DNA from: Takashimella koratensis
Taxonomy: Eukaryota > Basidiomycota > Tremellomycetes > Trichosporonales > Tetragoniomycetaceae
Direction: 5' to 3'
Length of the DNA: 64,000 nucleotides
NCBI GenBank assembly: GCA_003116875.1
Contig: BCKT01000002.1
Coordinates: 1,364,001-1,428,000 of the forward strand
Shown piece by piece: positions 11,753 to 23,179 of this stretch (the first letter of the stretch is position 1; every line of letters begins with the position of its first letter). The notes beneath the pieces were generated by a model. That model was not told the DNA's origin, did not search any database, and saw nothing but the letters and a program-made list of their open reading frames with translations. The position numbers were made by a program, and so were the translations under genes.

Positions 11753-13266
11753 ATGCCAGCGGTGTCGAAAGCGTGTGACGCGTGTCGCGTCCGGCGGACC
11801 AAAGTGAGCTCCTAGCCTGGCAAGGGAAGGGGGAGAGGTATTACCCTGGCTACGTCGGTAAAGAGCGAGGCTAACCGTGTGCTTCTTCTCATCGATAGTG
11901 TGACGGACAACAACCTTGCGTACGATGCGAGACGAGCGATATTCGATGCACGTACCACCTCCACCGGCGCAAGCGTGGTCCAGCGGGCAAGTACGTATCT
12001 TGCGGTTCTACACGACTCCTCCCGAGCCATCCCTGCTGAGGCTGCTGTCCCGGCTCGGGGTCTGGACTTGCTGCTGAACTGGCGAAGATTGAAGACATGA
12101 GCTGATAGAAATCTTGATCGCGTAGGACGGTGACGATGCTGCAAAACATGTTGGGCGAAGGATCGGATGCCGGGTCCCCACGTACGCCAAGGGCGAGGTC
12201 AGAGTCTCGCGTCCCTGTGTCCGTCTCAGTCTCGATCTCCGCCTCGTCTCGCGCCGACGAGGTCGAGTCGCCTATCGAAGAGATTGGCCGGGCTCATGAC
12301 TCTACTTCTCACATCCACAGCTCAACCCACGGCCAGACTCAAGCTTATGCTCAAGTACCCAACCAACATCCATCGTACACTCCCGGGGCTACGGCGTCGG
12401 CATCGACATCTGCCTTTCCGGTCGTCTACGACATGGTATCTCCCCTCTCTCTCGACTCTTTCTTCCCTCCTCCTTCTCTGCAGACCCAGCCATCATCCAA
12501 CGTCGCATCCGCCTCCGTCTCCTATTTTGACCCAATGACCACGATCATCCGCTCCCACCCCGTCAACACCAACACCAACACTGGCTCTGGGTCCAATGGC
12601 GACGAATTCGAGCGCATCTTTGCCTCTCTCCCTCCTTGGTCCTGGCCATCCTCCTCTTCCTCCTACTCCTCATTCAACATCCCTCGCCCATTTGGCCAAA
12701 CTTATCATGCCAAAGCTCAGATGCTTGACCTTCTCGACGACTTCCTCTCCACCTGTCTCTCCGATTTCTTCAAACACATTCACCCCGTCTACCCTATTGT
12801 TGACCCAACCACTGTCCGCTCTCGATTCGCGCATAAAGAACACCTCTATAACGAATCATTCGCCGCTCAGATCGTAGCGGCAAGCACACTATCCCTCCTC
12901 CTGCCTTTCTCAAAACATGGATCGAGGTCGAGATCGGAAACACTGTTAAAGGAAGCAGTAGCATTGCATAACACACCAGATCTGGCAATGGAACCGTCAT
13001 TGGAATCGATAGGGACAACAATGTTGATCGCGTCTGCGTTAAGGATCACAAGAGGGTTTAATGCGTTCTACCTAAGGTCGAGGGAGGCATTGGCGTTGGT
13101 GGAACTGCTCAACTTGGCCGATCCAGAAGCGTACGAGAGGTTCTCGGAGACGGAAAAGACGATCGCGGTGCACATTTTCTGGCTCCTGGGTTCTTCCGAG
13201 CGGTACGTCTGGCGCCTTGCCCCTTCTCCTGCCCATGACCCAATCCTCACCCGCCTCACTCCAACC

Positions 13267-13356
<90 letters not shown>

Positions 13357-14162
13357 CAGAGCTGACACTGACACTATCCAGATCCAACGCCCTCCTCGTC
13401 CCTCGTCGACCCAACACAGCATTCAACTCCCGCTCCATCGCCCTTCGCTCTGGCCTCACCCACCTCGCCCTCTCTGTCCCTCTCAACTCGCCCATTTCTC
13501 TACGCCTCGAACCTTGCACTCGCCTTTTCGAGATCATGGACGAGAATCTCATTTCCTGTGTCAGCGGGGTCTGTTCATGTCTGCCTTCTCCCTCTACCTC
13601 ATCCACCAATTCATCCGACCCAAACTCCTCCAGTGCCAAGCGGGATTCGTTCCTCCTGACCGCTTCACACATCCTTCGCGCCCACGCATCCCTCGACTCC
13701 GTCGGTCAAAAAGCACAGATGTCGCCCGTTCAAACAGCAGATATGATGATCACTCGACTCTGGCTGAAGACGGGACTGTGGAGAGCGTGCGTTAGTCATT
13801 CGTTGTTGGTCCATGATTCGCAATGGGCGGAATTGAGGATCGAGTACCCTTTGGAGGTGGTCGCGAGTACTGCGGCAATTATTGAGATTCTACCGAGAGA
13901 GGCACTGATAGGGAATGGGTTGGCTTTGGTGAGTGAAAGAGAGACATCACGTAGAGCATGAACCTACGCTGATATACCACGACCACAGCACCGTAAACTG
14001 AAACAACTCTACGAAACAGCTGAGAGCGTACTCAATTTGCCGAATTTATCGCTTCGACATAGTTCGCCTGAGAACCTGGCAGAGGCTAGGATGTTGTTTG
14101 AACAGGTCAAGAAGGTGACGGATTCATTGAATCAGCAGTTGTGGTGTCGGTGGGAATGTTGA
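11753..14162 (+). CDS. Zn2Cys6 fungal-type transcription factor
   Basis: Predicted nuclear DNA-binding regulator. Five exons in phase: 11753-11803, 11899-11990, 12126-13202, 13382-13928 and 13989-14162. The binuclear zinc cluster has spacing C-x2-C-x6-C-x5-C-x2-C-x6-C (CDACRVRRTK, then CDGQQPCVRCETSDIRCTY), followed by a basic linker (HLHRRKRGPAGK). It is divided by introns right after the KCDG-proximal Lys and again after the linker. A long Ser/Thr/Pro-rich part follows. The middle region (LSTCLSDFFKHIHPVYPIVD, ALVELLNLADPEAYERFSET, EKTIAVHIFWLLGSSER) is typical of the fungal transcription factor regulatory domain (fungal_trans). Intron 3 contains an extreme poly-C tract. The target pathway cannot be told from the sequence. 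Start chosen because the zinc cluster begins within 10 residues. Confidence 0.88.
13268..13354. repeat. Poly-C tract C45-A-C41 inside intron 3 of the Zn2Cys6 gene
   Basis: 87 bases of C broken by one A at 13313. The tract lies inside the intron that begins at 13203 (GTACGT) and ends at 13381 (ATCCAG), making it unusually long (179 nt). Apparent poly-Pro and poly-Gly frames across it are artefacts. Confidence 0.97.
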
Positions 14163-14384
14163 TGACATCAAGCAAAAGGGACATAGCTTTCCAACCGGAT
14201 ATGGGGTGGGAGAGTGTCTGATTTGTAGTCGTTGTTCGTCTTTCGTTGTGTTGTCTTTTGGATACTTTTGGGAACACCTGTATAGCTATGCACGACTCGG
14301 CGCTTTAAGGGGTTTTAGAGAACCAAAATGCATGCGACCAAGAGAAACGCAGTTTAGTGATGGCTGAGGCTCGCGTGGAGTGAG

Positions 14385-16387
14385 CTAGAGCTCGGACTGC
14401 TGAGTGAAGAACGAGAGTCGAGCGTCGCGGAGGTCCTTGTTGATCGGCTGTCTGATCTGCGCGTGGTCCATAAACGCAGGAGCAGAGACTCGCGTCAAGT
14501 CGGCTATAGACGTATCAGCCAACTTTCTCTCCCCGGGTCTGAATACGGACGGAAGGAAGGAGTAAACAGAGGAGGGGCTCACCAATGATCCATCTGTACC
14601 CGAGTTTCTTGAAAAGCGCTACCACCTTTGTTAGCTGGAAGTGCGTACGAGGGTAATGAGAGAAGACACTGGGGAATAGACTGCTTACGTAGGTTGGAGC
14701 GATAGTCTCGCCCGTCGAGCGATTCGCCAGGGAGTAAGAGAGAATGGTACGATGCCGGCAACCGACTACGACTTGTCAGCACTATCAACAGAATCAGGAC
14801 GCCGTAGTTGGTAGAAATTTGCTTACTTTTCCTGGAACGGGGATTCCTTGCCTGGTTCACGATGGGCGTCGATATCGAACTCGCCGAGGTCAAACCTATG
14901 CTAGTGAGTCCCAAACTCTCCTACCCCAGCTTTGACAGGTTCAGAGTTGTATCAAGACCTACTTCATCTCCTGCTGCGCCTCGGGGGTAGGAGGGGGGTG
15001 TACGTCCCCTAGTGCTCCGAAGAATCCCATACTGACCCCCTCCTTAGTCACGTACTCTGCCAAGTCGTGTAGTTTCCCACCGGAAGCTCGCATCCCGACT
15101 TCGATGGCGATCACATAAGGACGAGAGATGAAGCTTTTCCCGGCTTCGACGACTGAGGGGCGGCGGAGGAGTCGGGGAGGAGGGACAGCAGTACGGGTGG
15201 TCAGTGGATTGATGGAGCTCGTAAGTAAGGTAGAGGAGGAGGGAGAGGTCAAGACTCACTGTCACCGCGAGCAGTGGAGGGCTCAAAGACCGGAATATAA
15301 ACCGGACGACCGATACTCAACGCCTCGGAGAACCAAGAAGACGCCTCGAGCGCCTCGGCGGTAGGGTAGAACCCGCTATCAAGTTTCCAGACACACCATT
15401 CTGTCTCCAAGTCAGTAGAGTCTTCCCCGAGAGGCAGAATCGAGACTACGACTTACCGAGCGCTGGGACGCCTTTCCCGTTCTTCCGCGTCTTGAGGATT
15501 TGGTAAGTCGCTTCGATGGCGGCTTGGTCTTTCCTAAACCCCGACAAACAGAGGTCAGTGATCGGGACGGTAAGGGTCTGGAAGAGAGGAAGAGTCGTTC
15601 AGAGTAGCGGAGACGTACACGTCAAGGAAGACAACAACGTCTAAGTCTTCTTCCTCAATGAAAGCGATCATCGAGACCACGTCCAGAATTCCCTCATCGC
15701 TACCTCAAGTCAGCGTTTATCCCTGTCAGTGATCTACAGAAAGACGAGTGGCGACTCACCAGATCTGGCCATTCTCGTTCTTGAGCTTGAGTAGCTCGAG
15801 GTCATCTTTCCAGTTCAAGCTGTCGACTCGGGGATTGTACCCTTGGCCCGTGAAGGGGCTGTACACGTCTACACGAGATACGGTTAAGGGAGGGTCTATT
15901 AGCTGCGGACTATGGATTCTAGAAGGTAAGACGCAGGACACACCTGAACGGCCTTTGTGCTCCGCGACGTTGGTGATTCGTCCCAGGTGGTCGTCGTGCA
16001 GCGCAACTAGGATTCAATGACATGTTAGCCTATCGGCTCCGTCGTTCTGGATGAATCGAGCCGGCTCTCAAGGAATAAAAGCGGGACAAGTGAGCTCTTC
16101 CAAAGCTTACCAGGGTGTCCATCGGCGGTGACTCGAATATCAATCTCGACGCTCAACAAGCCAAACTGTACAGCCTGGCGGATACTCGCTTTACTCTATC
16201 GGAGAACCGGGTAAGCGCAAACAAACGAGGTAGAGGATACGAGACATACATTCTCGGGGATACCGTTCCATCGTAAGCCGCGGTGAGAGGAGATGAGGGT
16301 CTGGTCGGGGTTAGGGTTGCGGAACAGATCGATGATGGCGTGTACCCCGAGGTTGGTAGGGACGGGCATCGTGGTCGCGATAGGCAT
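14385..16387 (-). CDS. Glycerophosphodiester phosphodiesterase-like (PLC-like TIM barrel) protein
   Basis: Predicted hydrolase of glycerophosphodiesters. Twelve small exons join in phase: 16250-16387, 16111-16195, 15944-16006, 15760-15868, 15619-15699, 15457-15533, 15260-15400, 14963-15152, 14827-14900, 14689-14765, 14583-14634 and 14385-14503. The N-terminus carries SSHRGLRWNGIPEN, the GDPD HRG...EN signature, followed by VEIDIRVTADGHPGVALHDD, the usual second acidic/His box. Later segments alternate strand and helix as in a TIM barrel (DVVVFLDVKDQAAIEATYQI, SMGFFGALGDVHPPP, LFKKLGYRWIIG). No signal peptide or transmembrane segment is visible, so it is probably cytosolic. The start at 16387 is a Met shortly before the barrel. 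The exon 8-9-10 junctions were ambiguous and were settled by keeping SYSLANRSTGETIAPTY in frame. Confidence 0.8.
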
Positions 16388-17470
16388 GGCGAAGGCTGAG
16401 AGTAATCGAGGAGAGGACGGGTTAAATATGAGCCGGTTACGAGCGATGAGATGGAGGACAATGGGGAAAGTTGGGTCCAAAGTGATTCACGACGCCGAGG
16501 ACAACGGATAACGGGGGTGACAGGCAATAAACACGAGAACGAGAAGGAGGGGACCATCGACAAAAAAGCTTCAATCTTATTTTCTTATCCCCTTCCTGTC
16601 TTTGCCGTACGGCCAAGGGCACATGAGGGCGGGAGGGATACACTCCCCGCGGCAAGGGGACTCACGCGACTCCGGACGTCGCTCATACTTCGGTGTTTCT
16701 TGGTGAAACCATGGTGGGATCGTCACGTTCATCCCCGTTGACTCCAGAGAAAAAACGACTAGTCACCAGCAGCGCGAATTGTTCCTCAGCAAGACGAAGA
16801 AACTAGCGGACTATTGCGGCTGCATTTGCAAGAGACGGGTCCACTATATCCCCATGGATATCCCTGTTTCGCGTACATAGAATGGTGAGTGAGTGAGCAA
16901 TATGAAGAAACAAAGACTCAGCAAGGAGAAGCTTCGGCGGTTTAGTGGTGTTGAGGATCAACATTTCTCCACCGCCCAAGAGCCAGGCACGAGGCACGTT
17001 TTTCAACAATACCGAGGGATCCTAAGACCGGCGGTTCCCGTGGCTTCAGACAAGGAGTCTTGCACTATAGATATGTTGTAGCGTAGCCGTGAGTGGATCT
17101 GGAGGTAGGAATTCAGACAGCTGGTTTACAGGTCGAGCCTAGATTTTCCCTCCCTGGGAGTGTAGTAACGGGGAGCTAGGATGGGAATGGGAGGTACCAA
17201 AGCCCCGCCGTCCTTGGCCAAGTTTCTTTGGTTGTCGCGTTGGCCGTCTGCCACACCGATGCCTCTCACACCTGTTAATGCCATTCGAAGACGTCTAGTG
17301 CTTTGAAGAGTCCCCGCATCTTTGAGAAAGACAACGCGAGCCTTGCCTTCAATCAGCGTCGTGAACTGCCTAGCTCATTCTGACAGCTGTCCATCGGCCG
17401 AACCTGCTCAAAGTCGATGGACTTCCTCCACATGTACAGCATGATGTCTTGCCGAGTTGGAGTCAGACCT

Positions 17471-17510
17471 GTGTAGACAGAATTCCTCGACCCGTGTAGA
17501 CAGGATTCCT
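17471..17510. repeat. Imperfect 17-bp direct repeat, spacing 23 bp
   Basis: GTGTAGACAGAATTCCT at 17471-17487 and GTGTAGACAGGATTCCT at 17494-17510 differ at one position. They lie in the gene-poor interval and have no clear role. Confidence 0.85.
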
Positions 17511-19447
17511 GTCAAGCCGGCACCACTCCATCGTTAGCAAGAGAGATCCAAACACCGACACTAGGTGCCGGCGGTGATCGAGCAGACCTCCTTGCCCACA
17601 ATCGCCGTCAACATGAAGTCACTGACCGAGTTCTCCTGAGAGCAAAGAGCGACCTCCACGTTGACACTGTTTAGCGTGGCCAGGACGGTCTATGGTATCG
17701 TTTGGTTGATCCACATGGACGATGGGTTTCGATCCACCTCCTGACCCTCTGTGTCGAGTTCGAGACCACGATCAGAGGGTCTAGATCTGCGTCGATGTCA
17801 ACAACTCCAACTTGACCACTATGCCCAGGGATGAGCGGTATCAAACATCCATAGAAGCTTGGAGAATAGCGTTCCACGCATCCAGGCGACTACTTAGACC
17901 AGGGGATCCGGTACCATGAAGTCATCCCCCACAGGTCCCGCCAGCCACCTCCATGGGACAAGCAGTGGATGTCGTTAGTCTGATCCACGTTTCGGCTGAG
18001 GCGTTCCGAAGCCTGAAGACTAGGTCGAATCATACCCCAGCCGATACGACTGAGCCGCGGACATTTCGTCGCAGCAACGGGCTAACACCGGTCAGCGGCG
18101 GACAAAAAGTATACGACGTAAACAAAGACATGGAAAAAAGGCCTCATCGAGCTAGTCTCCGCCCCTGTCTGGCTACCGAACAAACACCCAGGTGGGGGAA
18201 AAGCTGAGATGATGCGGGAAGCCTGTAAGAACCTGACCTAACTCCGCTTCTCGTCACATTTCATATCTCGGCATCCCTGATTCTGTCAACATGGAGAGGT
18301 GGGTGAGAAACCTGATCCAAGAAGCCGGTACAGTATGCCTAACTGGAAACGGCGTTGTGGAGAGGCCATCGGACATTCCAACAACTGCGTCATATCGTCG
18401 CAGAGGCTTCGGGGCGTCGGATGGGGGTTCGGGGCGCAGGAACCCGCTCGAAAGCGGCACGGGACGGCAGGCAGGGGGTAGGGAGTAGACAGGGCTCGAA
18501 ACATAATGATCGAATTGAGGGACGCAAACAGACCTCTTGGACATGGGCGCGAAGTGACACAGCATTGATTGTTGATCGCAACTGCAGGGCGGAGGTGTTC
18601 CTGGTGTTCTCCGCAAGGCATGCATGAAGGGAGAGGAGAGAGGAAGGGGTAAGAAGCCGATGCCGAGGTTTAGCAGAGAAGAAGTTCTGTGCGGAACAAG
18701 GGGGAGTATGCGCAGGCAGTGAAAAAGTCAATGCGTAGGCCGAGTTTATTGTTTGGTGACGTCGGTGGTCGATTAATGAGCCACGGGGGGTGATCGGGAA
18801 TGCGCTGGGTCAGTGTACGTAAAAAGCATTGACAACAATCGGAAATACATTGGATTTAGGGGTTGGTCAGGCGGGTGGGTGGGTGCACGGACTTGGTCTT
18901 CGGGGTGGGCAAAGGTCCCTGCTAGGTAAAGAGGGTATTCAACGCCCGTGCCGTAGCGTGTTCAGTAAATCGTTTCCTGCAATTGGTAGCCCAACAGGTC
19001 GCACGACTTGCCCAACTGAGAGCAACCCTGGAGTTGTTTGTGACTGCCCACATCCAGCGCCGAGGTAATTAGGGTATGACGAGTACGACTCATTCTCGCA
19101 CCCAGCTTCTGGCCAATGCTTTACGTGTTCACTCGCCCCAGTTCCTGGCGGTGCTACCAGGGAGGCGGAGGTTCCGTCTATGAAAAGGGCTCTACTTGAT
19201 GACAGCCACGGAAGGGGGAGGATAGGTTTGGACTGCCTGTTGTGGTGATTTTGGGAACGCCACGTATCCTCCGACCCTCGGTGGGATGGTCGCGAAGAGC
19301 TAAACGGGGCAAGCGAGTGGGGGGGGAGGGGGGACGCAATGGGTGGGGAACGGAGGCGGATGGAAGAAAAAAAAGGCGCACGAAACCGTCGCAGGGAGAA
19401 AGTCCGCGGAAGCAAGTGGGGGTGGGGGGGGGGGGGAGACCAAAACA

Positions 19448-19448
<1 letters not shown>

Positions 19449-19533
<85 letters not shown>
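19449..19533. repeat. Uninterrupted G85 homopolymer
   Basis: 85 consecutive G residues, preceded by shorter G runs at 19318-19333 and 19421-19435. The tract could form G-quadruplexes. Poly-Gly frames across it are artefacts. The exact length is probably unreliable. Confidence 0.95.
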
Positions 19534-19534
<1 letters not shown>

Positions 19535-21082
19535 CGGATGACCAAAGGGTTTCGGAAAACGCCAGGTCGCAAAAAAAAGAATTTAGGATTAATTAATTAC
19601 CAAGCGAAAAGAAAAAAAATCTGCGAGACCTGGGAAGCAAGCAGGCTTGGGGGGTGCGAGGGGTTGGGAGAGGGGAGGGGTGAGTGAGGTGAGGTGAGGG
19701 GAGGTGAAGAAACGAGGGGAGCAGCCAGGACAGGGGGAGACAGGAGCAGGACCGAGGGGTCAAGGGAATAGGAAGACAGGGGTGTGACCTTGCGGATCGA
19801 AATGGATTCGAAAAATGCGCAGAAAGTTGATTAAAGATGCGAGACATGCGAGCGTGGGGGGTTAGGGCACCAGGGCGAAGAGCTGCGTCAATGCGGGACT
19901 GGGATTGGGAAAGATGCGGACTTGGGGATTCGATATTCACGAGACCAGCAAACCAGGTCCTAGCACCTCAGGTCCGAGGTTCAAGGCAAGAGGAAGACAA
20001 ACCCAGCCAGAGACAGCAGCGGCATCGGACAAGACTGACGCACTTACCCCTCCCCCCCTGCTTTCCCCCCTACCCACCCCCATAGGTACAGAAAATCTGT
20101 GAATAAGGTATACCCGAGGCATTCCCCTCTGAGCCGTCGCTTGGTCCTGTGCCATCTGTAGACTCGTCCCTACCCACCCCACCCCACCCACCCTCGACCC
20201 CCTCGTTCATATTTACTCGAAATACATACCCCCCCCCACCAGACCCACCAACACCACTCTCACGCACCATCTCGGTGTTGCTTCGAAACACGAATCATCG
20301 GTCGCCTTGTGCCTTTGATTCATCTTTGGTCGCTCCCGGTTTGTCACATTCACCCAGACGACGTGCAATTATAATTTAGACCGCCATCAGTTTCCTAGTC
20401 AACGGGAACGACGACCGTCTACGACTTGACTCCGACCGGCTGGCGTTAAACCCAATCCCACTCGCTCCGTTCGAGGCCCCGTCGACTAGCGACCACGTTC
20501 TAGCAACAACAGTAGCAGCGAGAACCTCACTCTCGTTACCGCCTGACAACGCCCGCTTGAACCTTGGCTCGGCACTTACTTGCCTGCCCCTTTTCCTCTA
20601 ACCCGGCACATCCACCCACCCACCATGTTCTGAAACAGTGCCCCTTTTGCGCACGTTGGACGTTTAGCGTTTTACGAGCGACCGCGACAGCAACTGCAAT
20701 CGTAGCAGTCTTGTCTGCTAGCCCAACCCCTCATTTCTCCACAGTCTTGAGAACACCCCACATTCACCACTCATAAACGGCCTGGTCTCGAATCCAATCC
20801 GACGCCATCCCACTTCTTCCATCGACCACCCACCAATACACGCCTGACCCCTTCCTCTCCCCTTCGCCAGCCCGACCAGCGATCTCATCGATCTACGTGG
20901 TTCGCTGTCTTTGTTTTTCCACTCGATTTGTTTGTCTCGTTCCTCGTCCGCGGCTGGGTCGGTCTTAGCACTGTGCCACTGCCGTAAATAGGACATCCTC
21001 GACCTCTCACCCCACACTAGCGTCGACTCTCCCTCGACCCTCCCCGCGCAGTCTCAATCAGCCTTGGCCTCACTATCCCAGC

Positions 21083-21092
21083 TATATATAAG
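21083..21092 (+). promoter_or_regulatory. TATA-like element (TATATATAAG) just before the gene at 21120
   Basis: TATATATAAG lies only about 28 bp before the ATG. If it is the functional TATA box the leader would be very short; otherwise initiation is upstream in the pyrimidine-rich region. Confidence 0.35.
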
Positions 21093-21119
21093 CATAGACC
21101 AAGATCAACGTACACCAAC

Positions 21120-22928
21120 ATGGCGACCGCTTCCCCCGAGCTCAGGCCTTTCCTCGGCGCGACCTCGCCGTTATTCAACCATTCCTTTGGCTGTGCGTTC
21201 GCTGCTTCCCCATTATCCACTCATGGATCGCACGACGATGTCGCCCTCACCTCGGCTGTCTCGGCTGCCTTCCCTCTCACCGCCAAGCCCGCAATCAAAT
21301 GCGACACCTCGGCCGCTCCCATCTCCCACCCTGCCCTCGCTTCCAAGCCCATCTCCCGCTCCTCCACCTCCTCCTCGTCCTCCCCACAGCTCGGTGCGAT
21401 CGGTGGCTTCGAGCCCTTAACGTTTGAGAAGTTGCCGATTGCCGTCCCGTCAGCGGGGAGCACAATCACTGCCGCCTCGACCGACTCGGAAATGGTCTCC
21501 GACTCGTGCTGCGGCAGCGGTGGTGGACTCTCGCGCAGCCCTTCACTCCTCACTTCCTTGATCCAGTCGCAACAACGCAGCAGCCGGTTCCCTTCCCGCC
21601 AATCCTCCCTCACCGCCTCGTCTCGTTGCGCCCCCGCCACACCCGTTACTCCACCAGGCAGCTCCTCCGGCGCCCGACCTATCCTCCGACGCGCGAGCAT
21701 GAGTGCGACCTCTGACGACGGATGGATGTCCTCTGCTGCTCCCATGCCGGCCTCCCGCGCGGGGCACCCGGGTCTTGGCCTCGTCGCTGTTCCCGAACTC
21801 GGCTCTGTCCCCGAACCGGCGGCTGAGAAGACCACCGAGCTTTCAACCACCTCTCATCCCGACGCAGCCATCAAAACCCTCGGTCAGCGCCGCCGCTCTT
21901 GCCTCACTTTCGCGGTCACTCCCTCCCGCCGCTCCCCTTCCCCTGCATCCAGCAAACCCTTCACTGGGTCGTCCCCGCCCACCCGGTTGCCCTCGCTCGC
22001 CGACGACGAAGAGTTCCTCACCGACTCGGACGACGCAGGGTACCAAGAGGACGAGGAGGACGGGTTTGACTCGGACAACGAGGTTGCAGACAGGTCGGGT
22101 GCTATGGGTGCCGGGCCCTCGTCGCTTTACGTTGCGTGCCCTGGGCCCAGCCGACGAAGGGCCTCATCCGTCTCGTGGCCGACCGAATGGGCGCCGCCGA
22201 TCCTACGCACACCTACCTCGAGGCGAAGGCAGACCGCGCCGATCGAGTGGCAAGAGTCCACCGACGACGCCGACGAGATGCACCCAAACGCCAATGCTCG
22301 ACCTTCTCGTCGCCGCGTCCGCGTCGTCGACGACTCGATGTCAAACGACCGATGCTCGCGCCACCGATCACCCCCTCCCACTTCGTCCAGCCGTCTTGCT
22401 CCCGAGCCTGCCCCGCCTGCCGCGCGCTCTCCGTCCGCATTCGACCTGTGCCGCCGTCGCGACAGCTCGCGCCACCACGAGCCCGCCGGTCGGTTCCGCT
22501 CGAACGTCCACCCGTCCGGCAGCCGATCCGACGCGCCCACCTACGCGCTCAGGGGATCTGCCATCTCCATCTCCGCATCGAGCAACAACAACGGCGCGGG
22601 CAACCATATCCTCCGCGTCCCTTCTACTCGGGCCCAGCAGCCTTGCGGGAACGACGTCAAGCCGATCCCGATCTTGCAGAACTCGACCCAACCGTCGTCT
22701 TCGTCCATGCGTCGAGACTCGGTTGCGTTCCCTGGCGGGGTGCAGCAAGTCTCGCCGACGTCTGCGATCGAGGGGGCAAAGGTGACGCGACGAGGCTCGG
22801 CACCGGCTCGGGTGGACCATGTATTGGCATTCTCTAAGATGTCGCCGTGCAACACTGTTCCCCTCCCCGCTGATGTCGAGAAGGCAGAGGAGGTGCTTCG
22901 TGCTCTTGGTCGACGAGGCTCACGATGA
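21120..22928 (+). CDS. Low-complexity protein with seven RRxS motifs and an acidic patch (DUF2457-like)
   Basis: A single-exon gene of 602 codons rich in Ser, Pro, Arg and Ala, with no globular domain visible. Seven R-R-x-S sites (PKA consensus) are spread along it: LRRASMS, QRRRSCLTF, SRRRASS, CRRRDSS, MRRDSVA, TRRGSAP and the terminal GRRGSR. The RRRSCLTFAV block is followed after about 50 residues by an acidic stretch (DDEEFLTDSDDAGYQEDEED, then GFDSDNE). Fungal proteins of the uncharacterised DUF2457 type, as I remember them, carry RRSCITF followed by a similar acidic motif, so membership is plausible but unverified. The repeated motifs make it a candidate substrate of cAMP-dependent kinase. 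The ATG at 21120 (ACATGG) is the first in frame. The + frame is favoured because it alone stays open over the whole length, from ATG to TGA. Confidence 0.72.
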   Translation: MATASPELRPFLGATSPLFNHSFGCAFAASPLSTHGSHDDVALTSAVSAAFPLTAKPAIKCDTSAAPISHPALASKPISRSSTSSSSSPQLGAIGGFEPLTFEKLPIAVPSAGSTITAASTDSEMVSDSCCGSGGGLSRSPSLLTSLIQSQQRSSRFPSRQSSLTASSRCAPATPVTPPGSSSGARPILRRASMSATSDDGWMSSAAPMPASRAGHPGLGLVAVPELGSVPEPAAEKTTELSTTSHPDAAIKTLGQRRRSCLTFAVTPSRRSPSPASSKPFTGSSPPTRLPSLADDEEFLTDSDDAGYQEDEEDGFDSDNEVADRSGAMGAGPSSLYVACPGPSRRRASSVSWPTEWAPPILRTPTSRRRQTAPIEWQESTDDADEMHPNANARPSRRRVRVVDDSMSNDRCSRHRSPPPTSSSRLAPEPAPPAARSPSAFDLCRRRDSSRHHEPAGRFRSNVHPSGSRSDAPTYALRGSAISISASSNNNGAGNHILRVPSTRAQQPCGNDVKPIPILQNSTQPSSSSMRRDSVAFPGGVQQVSPTSAIEGAKVTRRGSAPARVDHVLAFSKMSPCNTVPLPADVEKAEEVLRALGRRGSR

Positions 22929-23179
22929 GCGAGGGCTTCTGGTTGTTAGCAGTAGTAGAGTACGAGCGGGCCTGCATAGTTGATGATAACACGATAACGA
23001 TAGCCTGCTTTGTCTCACCCATAACCATATCTTAATACCTGTATTGTACTTTGCTGTACATTTAGACTACAGATCATGTCACAGCATCTTAGATCATGAC
23101 CACTTCGAGCCACACTCAAAGATGGATTGAAACCATATAAATGCATACACAGTTGACAGGCAACTTGACAGGCGATCTT

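Larger units (their letters stand above)
16388..21119. other. 4.7-kb gene-poor region
   Basis: The largest interval without a supportable gene. Reverse-strand fragments in 17.2-18.0 kb look somewhat protein-like, for example LTPTRQDIMLYMWRKSIDFE followed after a possible short intron by FTTLIEGKARVVFLKDAG, but several stops and frame changes intervene and I recognise no family. They may be a decayed gene or chance open frames in GC-rich DNA. From 18.3 to 19.7 kb the + strand is G-rich and contains a G85 run. From 20.0 to 21.1 kb it is strongly pyrimidine-rich, like a long fungal 5' leader for the gene at 21120. No tRNA or transposon ends were seen. Confidence 0.55.

Noticed and set aside
13217..13795. 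Poly-Pro (+) and poly-Gly (-) open frames around 13.3 kb
   Set aside because: They are translations of the intronic C tract; splicing the intron gives a continuous transcription-factor reading.
17200..18000. Reverse-strand gene fragments
   Set aside because: Some peptide stretches look plausible but stops and frame changes are frequent and no family is recognisable, so no gene is called; described as part of the gene-poor region.
19300..19687. Poly-Gly/poly-Pro open frames around 19.4 kb
   Set aside because: Produced by the G85 homopolymer; no conserved sequence beside it.
21221..22855. Overlapping long open frames in other frames of the RRxS gene
   Set aside because: Typical shadows in GC-rich Ser/Arg/Pro coding DNA; only the frame 21120-22928 has a good start and family-like motifs.
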